Source: Chitinophaga sp.
GTDB taxonomy: Bacteria; Bacteroidota; Bacteroidia; Chitinophagales; Chitinophagaceae
Assembly (NCBI RefSeq): GCF_017745275.1
Contig: NZ_JAGHZS010000009.1
Location: forward strand, 124,001 to 188,000
Reading direction: 5' to 3'
Length of the DNA stretch: 64,000 bases
The translations under genes and the position numbers were made by a program. This document shows, piece by piece, positions 26,202 to 35,897 of the stretch; position 1 is the stretch's first letter, and each line of letters opens with the position of its first letter. Below the pieces are notes generated by a model. The model was not told where the DNA came from, searched no databases, and saw only the letters and a list, made by a program, of their open reading frames with translations.

Positions 26202-28469
26202 TTATCTGATCTGAAAATTAAATTGCCCGGTGCCTAGCAGTCCTTCGCCTGTTACCCCCTCAGCGATGCCAACAAACTGGCGGGCTACATCAGAACAAAA
26301 AAAATGGACGATGACTTCTCCATTTTTATCAGTGACCACTACCGGTTTCCATAACAAAGTGTTCCGCGCATCAATGCCCGGACTCGTTTCTTTATCATAA
26401 TCCGGTTCGTAAAATTCCCGGCTTTGGTAATAACCTTTTGTGATGGCCGTTTTAGTGAGCCGGAGCAATTCTGCTTCTGTGTATGTTGGATAATGGTATA
26501 CTACTTCTTTATGGTTATCCCTGGTTAAAAGCACCTTATAATGCCTGGTGATTGGTTGTGTAAACATGTTATACGTTTTCCCCTCCACCGGCTTTATGTC
26601 AGTACGGCAATCCGGACAATTCAGCCAACCACAAAGCCCTACATAGTCTGTATTCCCTTCATATTTTGCGATGCTGTCCAGGTATCCCAGGTACCGGTCT
26701 GCATATGCGGGCCCTTTACCGGTAATCGTGATTTCTTTTAACGTTTTCCCATAAGGGATATAAGTGGTGTCCACTTGTTTTTTCCCTGGAGCCGGGAAAG
26801 TATCAGGTAGTAAATAAGTGGTAGCATTTATGCTGCCGGCCTTTCGAATCGCGTCAAATGGATTTTCCACCCGGATACCATATATTTTTTCCTTCTCCGG
26901 AAAATATTTAATAAAAAAACGGGGACCTGTTGCCAGGTCGGTTGGTGTGAGATAAAATTTCCCGGCACTATCTACCGTTACAAACTGGCTCCTTGTTTTA
27001 TCATAATTATGAAACATGAGCGACAGCGGTTTTTTATCTTTACCGCTTTTTCTTTCCGGTGTAGCCCATGCCTGCAGGGTATCTGATACTACTGGTGTCA
27101 GTTGATGGCTTTGGCTTAACGTGGCAGCGTTCCAGGTGTAGTTACGCCAGCCCTGCGTCAATAGCAGGAGCTCCAGCGCCTCCCGGCGGTTAGCATGTGT
27201 ACTATCGAAATAATAAGCGGGGTTGCAGATCTTACCACGTATTTGTGTAGAAAGATAATAATAACTCAGGATGTTATTCGTTTGCTCCGCATTGCGGAAC
27301 AAGTTATCGTATACACACAAACTAAATACAGCGGGTATGGGCGTGCCATTGGCATCGGTGGTTTTAATTTTTAAAGACACCTTTTCTTTGGGGTGATACT
27401 CATTTTTCACCTGGCTGATGCTGATATGGAATTGTTGTTCCAGGTGCAGGTATACCAGTCGCTCTGCTACGGGCCGTAAATGTTCATCGAAAAGCGTTAA
27501 TTCTCCTATGCCCGCAGGTATTTGCTGCACAGGCATTTTCACCGTCATGCTATCGGCTACTTCACCGGCTGCGATAAACATGACGGCGCCTCTGACCTGC
27601 AAGCGGAGATAAAATTTACTTTTCTGTGGTACGTCGTGCGCCAACACTTTCACGCTCAGACTATCCTGTGTGGTTTTCAATAACCGCATACAAAGTCCGC
27701 CTGTTACCGCTGCGGGTACTGCATACACGCTATCCTGGTGATTGGCCAGCTTCACCTGGTAGGTAACATTTTTCTCCGGCGTAAACAGGAAGCTGCCCAT
27801 CCCAGCATGTACTGTATTGAAATGCAGCACCGGTATATCTCCTTTCAATAATGTTCCGGTAACGTCCGCAGGCTGACCGTTGCTATTAACAGCTTTAAAA
27901 GCCACCCGGTTAGGTACGCCTGCTAACAGGTTTCCACCTTCCGGGAACAATTGAAACTGAACAGCTCCGCCGGATGTTGCTTTACTTTGCTGCAGGCGGA
28001 TTTGCCTGGCCCTGATTTCTTTGGGATCATTGAACACGCTGATACGGGCCATGGCGTAATAATACGGCTGTCCTTCAAAGAAAGAATGTGCGGTATATCC
28101 TTTCAGCAGGTATTCACCATCTGTGAGCGTTTGTGGCAGGTATACATGACCATAGGACATGCCATTACCTACAGGATACATTTCTTCCCATAATACACTG
28201 TCGCTTCCTGCTTTCTGTAATTGCAGGTATAGTGTATTATCCAATGTGGATAGCGTATAATCGCCGGCGTTTAATACAAAAGCATTGAACCAAAGGTCTT
28301 CTCCTGCAATATATCTATCCTTGCTGGTTCTCAGGTACAGCGCCGTTTGAGCAGATGGCTTTACAGTATCGAGCTGGCGGGCCAGCTGATCCATTGCCTC
28401 GCGGTTCTGAGAAAAAACGTGGCTGATAAATAAACAGAACATAAGGGCCAGGCATACCGGGTATTTCAT
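26202..28469 (-). CDS. MG2 (macroglobulin)-domain exported protein
   Basis: 755 residues with a signal peptide (FISHVFSQ). The first ~130 residues form an MG2-like domain (ALYLRTSKDRYIAGEDLWFNAFVLNA, then SVLWEEMYPVGNGMSYGHVYLPQTLTDGEYLLKGYT). Later repeated beta-sandwich domains follow (YHPKEKVSLKIKTTDANGTPIPAVFSLCVYD), and the C-terminus has GEVIVHFFCSDVARQFVGIAEGVTGEGLLGTGQFNFQIR. These proteins are numerous in Bacteroidota and are predicted periplasmic or outer-membrane-associated; function is unclear. It lies between the two SusCD systems, in the same orientation, upstream of the first, separated by about 220 bases. Confidence 0.72.
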   Translation of the reverse strand: MKYPVCLALMFCLFISHVFSQNREAMDQLARQLDTVKPSAQTALYLRTSKDRYIAGEDLWFNAFVLNAGDYTLSTLDNTLYLQLQKAGSDSVLWEEMYPVGNGMSYGHVYLPQTLTDGEYLLKGYTAHSFFEGQPYYYAMARISVFNDPKEIRARQIRLQQSKATSGGAVQFQLFPEGGNLLAGVPNRVAFKAVNSNGQPADVTGTLLKGDIPVLHFNTVHAGMGSFLFTPEKNVTYQVKLANHQDSVYAVPAAVTGGLCMRLLKTTQDSLSVKVLAHDVPQKSKFYLRLQVRGAVMFIAAGEVADSMTVKMPVQQIPAGIGELTLFDEHLRPVAERLVYLHLEQQFHISISQVKNEYHPKEKVSLKIKTTDANGTPIPAVFSLCVYDNLFRNAEQTNNILSYYYLSTQIRGKICNPAYYFDSTHANRREALELLLLTQGWRNYTWNAATLSQSHQLTPVVSDTLQAWATPERKSGKDKKPLSLMFHNYDKTRSQFVTVDSAGKFYLTPTDLATGPRFFIKYFPEKEKIYGIRVENPFDAIRKAGSINATTYLLPDTFPAPGKKQVDTTYIPYGKTLKEITITGKGPAYADRYLGYLDSIAKYEGNTDYVGLCGWLNCPDCRTDIKPVEGKTYNMFTQPITRHYKVLLTRDNHKEVVYHYPTYTEAELLRLTKTAITKGYYQSREFYEPDYDKETSPGIDARNTLLWKPVVVTDKNGEVIVHFFCSDVARQFVGIAEGVTGEGLLGTGQFNFQIR

Positions 28470-28629
28470 GATACTGCTGTTAGGGTACTATTTCCAGGAG
28501 TTTGAGCCGACTGCACGTTTGTTAAAATAAAAAATATACGGTAAAATCAATAGCATCTCCCTAAAATGCTTTCCGGAAAATATCAATATCCCTCCTTATT
28601 TTCGTGACATGAACTAAAAGTATGCTTTG

Positions 28630-29181
28630 ATGATCTATGTAAGTGAGCCCATCACCACGGCACCGGCGGTATTTAAAACCAGATTGCAGGAAATGGTTTA
28701 CCAAACGTTACAAAAGCTGGAAGTGCCGTTTGAACGTGTTGATACAGACGAAGCGATTACCATGGAAGATTGTATCCGGATTAACGAACAACTGGATATG
28801 AAAACGGTGAAGACCCTGTTTCTCTGTAATCGTCAGCAAACTGATTTTTACCTGTTTATTACCACAGCGGATAAGCCTTTTAAAACAAAAGACCTCAGTG
28901 CTGTATTGAATATTTCCAGGCTGTCTTTTGCGCCGGTGGAGTTGCTGGACAGCATGTTAGGCACCTCCGTAGGAGCCGCTACTATTTTTGGGGTGATGCT
29001 GGATAAAGAAAATAAGATACAGGTGGTGATCGACAAAGATATTCTTTCGGAGGAATGGTATGGCTGCAGTGATGGCACCACCACGGGCTATATGAAGGTA
29101 CCTATGAACTGGATCATGCCGCATTTTCTTGATTATGCAGGGCATGCGCCGAAAGTGGTGGAAATAGCTTTTAGCAGTTAG
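28630..29181 (+). CDS. Prolyl-tRNA editing protein (ProX/YbaK-type deacylase)
   Basis: 183 residues from ATG 28630; the TTG three bases earlier is also in frame. It has the YbaK/ProX editing fold: QKLEVPFERVDTDEAITMEDCIRINEQL, KTLFLCNRQQTDFYLFITTADKPFKTKDLSAVL with the conserved catalytic-type Lys region, and TSVGAATIFGVMLDKENKIQVVIDKDIL. The family hydrolyses mischarged Ala- or Cys-tRNA-Pro in trans. No prolyl-tRNA synthetase is adjacent. Its 3' end lies within the left arm of a 28-bp perfect inverted repeat. Confidence 0.88.
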   Translation: MIYVSEPITTAPAVFKTRLQEMVYQTLQKLEVPFERVDTDEAITMEDCIRINEQLDMKTVKTLFLCNRQQTDFYLFITTADKPFKTKDLSAVLNISRLSFAPVELLDSMLGTSVGAATIFGVMLDKENKIQVVIDKDILSEEWYGCSDGTTTGYMKVPMNWIMPHFLDYAGHAPKVVEIAFSS

Positions 29182-29246
29182 CTTTTAGCCAATGTGGTCT
29201 TCGCCGCATTTACTAAAAGCTAAAAGCTAACTGCTAAAAGCTATTT
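29162..29246. repeat. 28-bp perfect inverted repeat across two convergent gene ends
   Basis: The arms 29162-29189 and 29219-29246 are perfect reverse complements separated by a 29-nt loop. Each arm contains the unit AGCTTTTAGC twice. The left arm encodes the last seven codons region of the ProX-like gene (stop at 29179-29181) and the right arm contains the stop codon of the SusD gene that ends at 29245. It should form a very stable hairpin in both transcripts. Confidence 0.92.
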
Positions 29247-30894
29247 AATATCCCGGATTAGGCACCAGGTTAGGGTTCAATGCCAGCTCTATGGCAGGAA
29301 TAGGGAACACCCGACGGAAAACATCGTTGTCGGCCGGTTTAAAGCCCCACTTGCCTTCAAACTTACCAAAGCGGATCAGGTCATTTCTTCTCCAGGCTTC
29401 CCAGGCAAATTCGCGGGCGCGTTCTTCCAGCAGCATAGGCAGTGTAGTACCTACCCATGGAGTAGTGCCGGCGCGTGAACGGATTTTGTTCACCAGCACA
29501 TCAGCTGTTTGCAGTTCTCCTTTTACCACGGTAGGTGTGGCACCACGAAGAATCGCTTCAGCTTTCATCATGATCACATCTGCCAAACGGAATACCGGTA
29601 AATCAGTATTCTGGAAACGGGTGGAAGTATTTACGTTTTTGTCAGGATAATACTTGATGGAACGTACGCCTTTCAATTGTCCTTTCAGGTCGTTCCCAAC
29701 ATCCAGTTTCGCTTCACCACCTGGTTTCAGCGTGAGGTCAGGAGAGATTTCCACCCACCAGTCGATCGGTGTATCAGGACCTGTGGATGAAGCATCCAGG
29801 GTTTTGGTAGTGGTATGTACAATGTTCTTTGTACTGTCTTTGTTATACTGTTTACCAGCCAGCCAGGTGTTGTTACGTACATCATTCGGCTGGTTGAAGT
29901 AAGCATAGAAATCGGGAATGGTGCTTAATGCCACACTAGGTCCAAATGCATCCGGCAGGTCGAAACGTGCTTTCAGGAAAGGATGGAGGCAGAAACGTGT
30001 AAAGTGGCAACCGGGAATCAGGTTGGCATCATAAGGAATAGCGAAGATCGTTTCCTTAATCTGTGGACCATTATCCGGTTTGAAGATAGAAGTGAAGTCT
30101 GCCTCCAGTGAATAGGGTGCGTTGGTGAGGATACTGTCTGCCATTGCAACAGCGTCTGCATAACGCGGTGTACCGGTATAATACTCAGAATTGAGATACA
30201 TTTTTTCCAGCAGGGCAAATGCCAGCCATTTGGTGGCGCGACCATAGGTGCTTCCATCTACTTTGGTGGTCAGGTTGGGTAATGCTGACTTCAACGTATT
30301 CTCAATAAAGGCGAATACTTCTTTACGTTGTTTGGTAGCCGGTGGTGTGCTTGCCGGAAAACTATCCAGTACGGGGATATTACCGTACAGGTCCATCATA
30401 AAGAAATAGAACAGGGAGCGCATCGCTTTCAATTCCGCTACAGAAGAGGTTTTGTAGGCGCCATCTGGTAATGCTTTCACTAAGTTGAGGGCGTTATTGG
30501 AGATATTGATACCACCAAATCCCCACTGCCAGGCACTGATTACATAGGGATGGCTGCTACCCCAGGTATGCAGGTGCATAAAACGATATTTACCGCCATC
30601 GTCGTAGTTACCATCGCGGGCAGGAATGATGGCTTCATCTGTAGAAAACTCCTGCAACATCCAGTAATCCACGCCGTAGCTGAAGCCGGTACCGTTCATC
30701 CAGTAGGTAGCATCCCCGGATTTGGTGTTGGCCAGCTGGGAGTATACCGCGCCAATAGCTGCGGCATAAGAGGCGTTATTGGAAGGAAAGTTTGATGGCG
30801 TATATTTTGATTCCACATCCACATCCAGCTTGCGGCATGCTGCCAGCGCCGTTACGGCAAGCAGGAAAATGTAAAGGATTTTATTTGATCTCAT
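29245..30894 (-). CDS. SusD/RagB-like nutrient-binding lipoprotein (second system)
   Basis: 549 residues from ATG 30894; a start at 30912 would add six residues. Signal peptide MRSNKILYIFLLAVTALAAC with lipidated Cys 20. SusD features: DLDVESKYTPSNFPSN-type N-terminus, KAMRSLFYFFMMDLYGNIPVL helix pair, and C-terminal NKIRSRAGTTPW ... LLEERAREFAWEAWRRNDLIRFGKF. It is a cell-surface partner of the SusC protein encoded upstream, 27 bases away. Its 3' end lies inside a 28-bp inverted repeat. Confidence 0.93.
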   Translation of the reverse strand: MRSNKILYIFLLAVTALAACRKLDVDVESKYTPSNFPSNNASYAAAIGAVYSQLANTKSGDATYWMNGTGFSYGVDYWMLQEFSTDEAIIPARDGNYDDGGKYRFMHLHTWGSSHPYVISAWQWGFGGINISNNALNLVKALPDGAYKTSSVAELKAMRSLFYFFMMDLYGNIPVLDSFPASTPPATKQRKEVFAFIENTLKSALPNLTTKVDGSTYGRATKWLAFALLEKMYLNSEYYTGTPRYADAVAMADSILTNAPYSLEADFTSIFKPDNGPQIKETIFAIPYDANLIPGCHFTRFCLHPFLKARFDLPDAFGPSVALSTIPDFYAYFNQPNDVRNNTWLAGKQYNKDSTKNIVHTTTKTLDASSTGPDTPIDWWVEISPDLTLKPGGEAKLDVGNDLKGQLKGVRSIKYYPDKNVNTSTRFQNTDLPVFRLADVIMMKAEAILRGATPTVVKGELQTADVLVNKIRSRAGTTPWVGTTLPMLLEERAREFAWEAWRRNDLIRFGKFEGKWGFKPADNDVFRRVFPIPAIELALNPNLVPNPGY

Positions 30895-30921
30895 ATCTTG
30901 ATATTTAAACAAAGAGATTGA

Positions 30922-33900
30922 TTAGAAAATAGCATTCAGACCAAAGATGAAAGACCGGGTTTTGGGATAATAGTTCCTGGCGTCGATACCTGGTGTAAGG
31001 CCACCGAGGTCCATTTCAGGGTCTATGCCGGTGTATTTGGTGATCGTGAATACGTTATTCACGTTGCCGTATACACGTAGTTTGCTGATGTAATTACTTT
31101 TGATCCCGAAAGTATATCCCAGGGTAAGGTTATCCATACGCAGGTAGGAACCGTTTTCCAGGAACCTGTCGGAGATCATGAAAGAGTTTTTGTCGTTGTA
31201 CGACTCCCCTGCTGTAAACTTCAGGATGTTCGTCACTTTAGCATCTGTAGGTGTATTCAATGCAGCTTTGGTGGCATTCAGAATTTTGTTGCCGGATACG
31301 CCACGGATAAATACGTTCAGATCAAATCCTTTCCAGGTGAAGGTATTGCTCCATCCATAAGTAATGGAAGGTTGTGCATTACCAGCGCGCATCAGGTCAC
31401 CGATAGCCGGAGAGGTAGTCACCGTACCATCAGCTTTCTGATAAGTGGAAACGCCGTCTTTATCTTTACCGAGGTAATGGAACAGGGTGAAGGTACCGAT
31501 AGGCTGGCCTTCCAGTACTTTCTGGCTCCAGTTACCGGATTGACCTTTACCGCCGAGGATAGCGGTAGGAATGTCTTTCAGCGTAAAGCGGCCGTTAGAC
31601 AAAGAGCTGATGCTATTGGTGTTATGGGAAACGTTGGCCGATGTTTTCCAGGAGAAATTTTTGGTGTGCACCGGTTCTGCGTTCAGTACTACTTCAATTC
31701 CTTTATTGCTCACCTTTCCTACGTTGGCCAGCAAAGTAGTGGTAATGTATTGGGTAGTGGTTACCGGGTAGTTCCAGATCAGGTCGGATGTTTGTTTATC
31801 GTAGTAGTCGATGGCACCGCTCAGGCGACCATTGAAGAGGGCGAAGTCGATACCCGCATTCAGCATACCGGTACGTTCCCATTTCAGGTCCGGGTTGGCA
31901 TTCTGTACGGGTGCGATGGCGTTGATCAGGTTACCATTGTCGTAGTAACGGCCGGTGGTGCTGTATTGCAGTTGTGCAGCCAGTGGATCAAACCCGAGTG
32001 AGTTACCGGAGCTACCGTAGCTCAGGCGCAATTTCAGGTCGTCGAAGATATTATTCGCTTTCATGAAAGGCTCCTGGCTGATACGCCAGCCGGCTGATAC
32101 CGCGGGGAAGTAACCCCAGCGATTATTTTTACCGAATGCGGAGGAACCATCATTACGCAGGGAGGCCTGGAAATAATATTTATCTGCGTACTGGTAGTTG
32201 ATCCTGCCGTAGTAAGAGATGAGACGTAATGTGGTGAGTGTGGTAGAACCGGAGTTATCAAATACCACGGTACCTGGAGGCGGGTTGCTCAAGGCCAGGT
32301 TATTCCAGGACAGTGCGTCGCTACCGAAACCTTGGGTGGTAACGCCGAAGCCGTCGCCGTTATGGTCTTCCTGCCAAGAGTAACCTGCCAGCACTTTGAA
32401 ATTATGTTTACCTACTGTTTTATCGTAGTTAAAATAAGATTCGATGATATTGCGGGCGTTGGTCCAGGTGAGGCGATTGGCTTTACCATTCAAACCTTTT
32501 GCCAGTACGGAGAGGCTGTTGTAATATACATTCCTGGTTACCTGTTCCCGTTGAGTGGAAAGGCTGAGTGTATAAGTGAGTCCAGGCAGGATCTTCACTT
32601 CTGCCAGTCCGTTGGCGAGGAACTTGTTGATTTTAGTCTGGTCCCTGTTGTTGTCAATCAGCGACACCGGGTTATTACTACCACGGATGTTGCCGGCATA
32701 GTCTTCTGTATAGGTGCCATCAGCACGTTTTGGCAGTACGGTTGGGAGGTAGTTGAGCATATTACCGAATACCGCATCTGGCACGTTATTCTGGGTAGTA
32801 GCGGTATTGAAGATATTCAGACCGAGGCGCAGGCGATCATCAAACGCACGCTGATCGATGTTGGCGCGTACACCTAATCTTTTCAGGGAAGAAGTTTTGA
32901 TGATACCGGGATTGTCCAGGTAGTTCACGCTGAAGCCATAGGTAGTACTTTTGGCGCCGCCCATCACCGCCAGGTTATGGCTGTGGGAAACGGCGTCCTG
33001 CTGTACTTCTTTTTGCCAGTCGGTGTTTACGGGAGTAGTAGTACCCGGATATACATCGTTGTTGGCGGCGGCCAATACCTGACCGTTATCTGCGAGGTAC
33101 TTACGTAACTCATCGCCGGTAAGTACTTCCAGGCGTTTCGATACTTTTTCCAGTCCTACGTAAGCATTATACGCAATACGCAGTTGATCAGCCTTAGGGC
33201 GGCGGGTGGTAACCATGATTACACCGTTAGCCGCTCTGGCTCCATAGATGGCGGTAGAAGCACCATCTTTGAGTACATCGATAGTGGCGATATCATCCGG
33301 GGCTACCATGTCGATAGGAGCACCGGGCACACCATCGATTACATAGAATGGCTCCTGGGCGCCACTACGCAAGGTAGAAGGACCTCTTAATATAACTGTT
33401 GGGTTTTGATTCGGGTTACCACTTTTGGTGATGGTCAAGCCGGGTACCTTACCCTGTAGCAGCATAGATGGGGAAGCGATAACACCTTGTGTGAACTCAC
33501 CGGAGTTAACAGAGCTGATAGCGCCGATGACGTTCTTTTTGCTGGTTTTACCATACCCGGTGATAACTACGTCGTTGAGCTGTTTCAACTGCTGCACCAG
33601 TGATATATTGAGTGTGTGGGAGCCGTTTACGGAAACATCTTTGCTTTCGTAGCCCACAAAAGCGATGTGCAATGTGCTGTTACTACCGGCAACGTCTAAA
33701 CGATACTTACCTTCTGCATCTGTTACTACACCGCTACGGGTGCCGGCTTCAGAGATGCTCACACCGGGAAGTGGTTGATTTTTGTCGTCGGTGATCTTAC
33801 CCTGGATCCTGAATTTATCCTGCGCCTGTACTGGCTGCAAAGCCAGACAAAGGCAGGCAATCCAGCACAGGAAAGCTGGCAGCAGTTTTACAGGAAACCG

Positions 33901-33933
33901 CAGTGAAAACCTACATTGATAGATTTTGTTCAT
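30922..33933 (-). CDS. SusC/RagA-like TonB-linked outer membrane protein (second system)
   Basis: 1003 residues. A long hydrophobic signal region ends at VQAQ (about 38). CarboxypepD_reg at about 42-115, VVITGYGKTSKKNV motif, plug domain with PFYVIDGVPGAPIDMVAPDDIATIDVLKDGASTAIYGARAANGVIMVTT, then the barrel ending in FIFGLNAIF. Orientation and order (susC, susD) match the first system, but the two SusC proteins are clearly divergent paralogues rather than a recent duplicate. The long gene-free stretch upstream (33934-34903) probably holds its promoter. Confidence 0.94.
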   Translation of the reverse strand: MNKIYQCRFSLRFPVKLLPAFLCWIACLCLALQPVQAQDKFRIQGKITDDKNQPLPGVSISEAGTRSGVVTDAEGKYRLDVAGSNSTLHIAFVGYESKDVSVNGSHTLNISLVQQLKQLNDVVITGYGKTSKKNVIGAISSVNSGEFTQGVIASPSMLLQGKVPGLTITKSGNPNQNPTVILRGPSTLRSGAQEPFYVIDGVPGAPIDMVAPDDIATIDVLKDGASTAIYGARAANGVIMVTTRRPKADQLRIAYNAYVGLEKVSKRLEVLTGDELRKYLADNGQVLAAANNDVYPGTTTPVNTDWQKEVQQDAVSHSHNLAVMGGAKSTTYGFSVNYLDNPGIIKTSSLKRLGVRANIDQRAFDDRLRLGLNIFNTATTQNNVPDAVFGNMLNYLPTVLPKRADGTYTEDYAGNIRGSNNPVSLIDNNRDQTKINKFLANGLAEVKILPGLTYTLSLSTQREQVTRNVYYNSLSVLAKGLNGKANRLTWTNARNIIESYFNYDKTVGKHNFKVLAGYSWQEDHNGDGFGVTTQGFGSDALSWNNLALSNPPPGTVVFDNSGSTTLTTLRLISYYGRINYQYADKYYFQASLRNDGSSAFGKNNRWGYFPAVSAGWRISQEPFMKANNIFDDLKLRLSYGSSGNSLGFDPLAAQLQYSTTGRYYDNGNLINAIAPVQNANPDLKWERTGMLNAGIDFALFNGRLSGAIDYYDKQTSDLIWNYPVTTTQYITTTLLANVGKVSNKGIEVVLNAEPVHTKNFSWKTSANVSHNTNSISSLSNGRFTLKDIPTAILGGKGQSGNWSQKVLEGQPIGTFTLFHYLGKDKDGVSTYQKADGTVTTSPAIGDLMRAGNAQPSITYGWSNTFTWKGFDLNVFIRGVSGNKILNATKAALNTPTDAKVTNILKFTAGESYNDKNSFMISDRFLENGSYLRMDNLTLGYTFGIKSNYISKLRVYGNVNNVFTITKYTGIDPEMDLGGLTPGIDARNYYPKTRSFIFGLNAIF

Positions 33934-34903
33934 AAAGCAATCTTTAAGTGGCTTGTTTGTTTTAAATGTTAATGGCTGCTGTTCTTGAATGGAAGATGCA
34001 TTAGCTTAAAATCCGCCAGGCGTAAAGCATTCAGTGCAATTGGTAATACATTCATGTTTAATCGATAAGGAGTATTTACGCCATAAAACTAAATATGATG
34101 CTGTTGAATTAATAGCAGATCGTGTTATCAGATTATTATCTTAATGTCATCTGGTTGAATTGGCTTGCCTGTAGTGCCTTTCAGACAAACCTATGCCGCA
34201 ATGCGGACGTTCCTGTACTCACTGACGATATCGCACAACTGATTCCGGGGACTGGAATGATTTGCTACATCCCGCCACAGCAATAGATTTCATCGCAATA
34301 AATGGCTATTGAATTTTATTTCGCATAAAAAATCACGTACAACTTCTGGTTGTTTTTTTCCTGAAATGGGTATTCCAAATGCACGATGCCGGATATAGAA
34401 ATTGGTTGACCAATACCGCAAAAAGATGTTAATTCCTCATAACGCAAAATGTGATTTCTTTTTGGAGAAAGGTACGTGGAACCAACTACGACCAAATTAG
34501 TATTTCACTTGGAAGAAAGAAAAAAAATTTTTGTTCTCCGATCGGGTAAAAAGGAGGAAACATCATGCCGTTGAGCCATGCAGGCTCACGAAATCGGTTT
34601 CGTAATATGCCGCTATGCCGGGGATGAATGGGTGTTTTGCGCGGATGTTTTCTATGTGAAAAAATACTTGTGCCAACATGAATTTAAAAGGGAGGGGATG
34701 GTGCGTGGAGTTATTTATTTCATCTTTCTACATCTATCTAAATCTCCTAATTTCACCCTGATTTATTCAACCAGCACCTTTGATACCGCCTCACAAAATA
34801 ACTACGCTACCTTCTTTTCTGAGCGGGGTAACATCTTCCGAAAACTTACTACACTAAACTTTACTTCATTCATTTTGTTAAACTGCTATATGCAGCTCTA
34901 CAT
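33934..34903. other. 970-base stretch without a recognisable gene
   Basis: This separates the divergent SusC and DUF5996 genes. It is A/T-rich with short open frames that have no protein-like composition. A TAGGTTTG sequence on the minus strand at 34186-34193 is a possible distal -7 box for susC, without a good -33 box. No hairpin, tRNA or clear protein remnant was found. Confidence 0.5.
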
Positions 34904-35872
34904 ATGCGAAACAACGCCGTAACAAATACTTCCTGGCCGGTGCTTTCCTATAACGATTGGAAAGATACCCTTGCCACCGTACATCTCTGGACACAGATCG
35001 TTGGAAAAATCCGTTTGCGGAAAATGCCGTGGCTGAATCACTCGTGGCACGTAACACTGTACGTAACCCCTGATGGCCTGAGCACAGGAAGTGTACCGTA
35101 TCAGGACGGTATTTTCCAGATAGATTTCAACTTCATGCAGCATCAGCTGATCATTATTACCAGTATGGGTAGGCGGGAGACGTTAGCGCTGCAGCCCAGA
35201 ACAGTCGCCAGTTTCTACCAGGAACTTTTTGAAAAGCTCGATGTATTAGGCATTGATGTCAGCATCAATGGCATGCCGAGCGAGATCCCCAATGCCATTC
35301 CTTTTGAAGAAGATACGATACACCAGTCTTACGATGCCCGCCAGATGGAAGACTGCTGGCAGGCACTTGTGAAAATACATAATGTATTCACGCGCTTCAG
35401 AACCCGTTTCACCGGGAAATGCAGCCCGGTACATTTTTTCTGGGGCGCCTTCGACCTGGCAGTTACCCGGTTTTCTGGCAGAGATGCTCCCCTGCATCCC
35501 GGCCAGGCACCTAATATGCCGGCAGCTGTAATGCAGGAAGCCTATTCCAAAGAAGTAAGCTCCTGTGGCTTCTGGCCCGGCAATGAGCAATACCCGCATG
35601 CAGCATTTTATGCCTACTGCTACCCTGCTCCTGCTGCTTTTGCGGAGCAACCGGTGAAACCTGCTGCTGCTTTTTACAGCACTGAAATGGGAGAATTTTT
35701 ACTCCATTACGCCGACGTACAAACGGCCGATGATCCGGAAGCAACACTGCTGGACTTCCTGCAGTCGACCTATGAGGCCGCTGCCAATACCGGCCAATGG
35801 GACCGTGCAGCCCTGGAATGCGACCTATCTCACCTGGAAAATGCGTTTGGTTGCTTTAAGGAAGAAACGTGA
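34904..35872 (+). CDS. DUF5996-family protein
   Basis: 322 residues, soluble. The start WPVLSYNDWKDTLATVHLWTQIVGKIRLRKMPWLNHSWHVTLYVTPDGLSTG is the diagnostic N-terminus of DUF5996, followed by FQIDFNFMQHQLIITTSMG-like strand and the conserved CSPVHFFWGAFDLAVTRFSGRDAPLHPG segment near 180-210. The role is not established. Single gene, convergent with the LytTR regulator. Confidence 0.85.
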   Translation: MRNNAVTNTSWPVLSYNDWKDTLATVHLWTQIVGKIRLRKMPWLNHSWHVTLYVTPDGLSTGSVPYQDGIFQIDFNFMQHQLIIITSMGRRETLALQPRTVASFYQELFEKLDVLGIDVSINGMPSEIPNAIPFEEDTIHQSYDARQMEDCWQALVKIHNVFTRFRTRFTGKCSPVHFFWGAFDLAVTRFSGRDAPLHPGQAPNMPAAVMQEAYSKEVSSCGFWPGNEQYPHAAFYAYCYPAPAAFAEQPVKPAAAFYSTEMGEFLLHYADVQTADDPEATLLDFLQSTYEAAANTGQWDRAALECDLSHLENAFGCFKEET

Positions 35873-35897
35873 TACTAACGGTACCGTACCTACGTAT

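Noticed and set aside
31372..32001. 209-residue open frame antisense to the second SusC
   Set aside because: It lies wholly inside the SusC gene on the opposite strand and has no recognisable features.
34578..34922. 114-residue open frame on the plus strand
   Set aside because: Composition is not protein-like, there is no recognisable domain and it overlaps the start of the DUF5996 gene.
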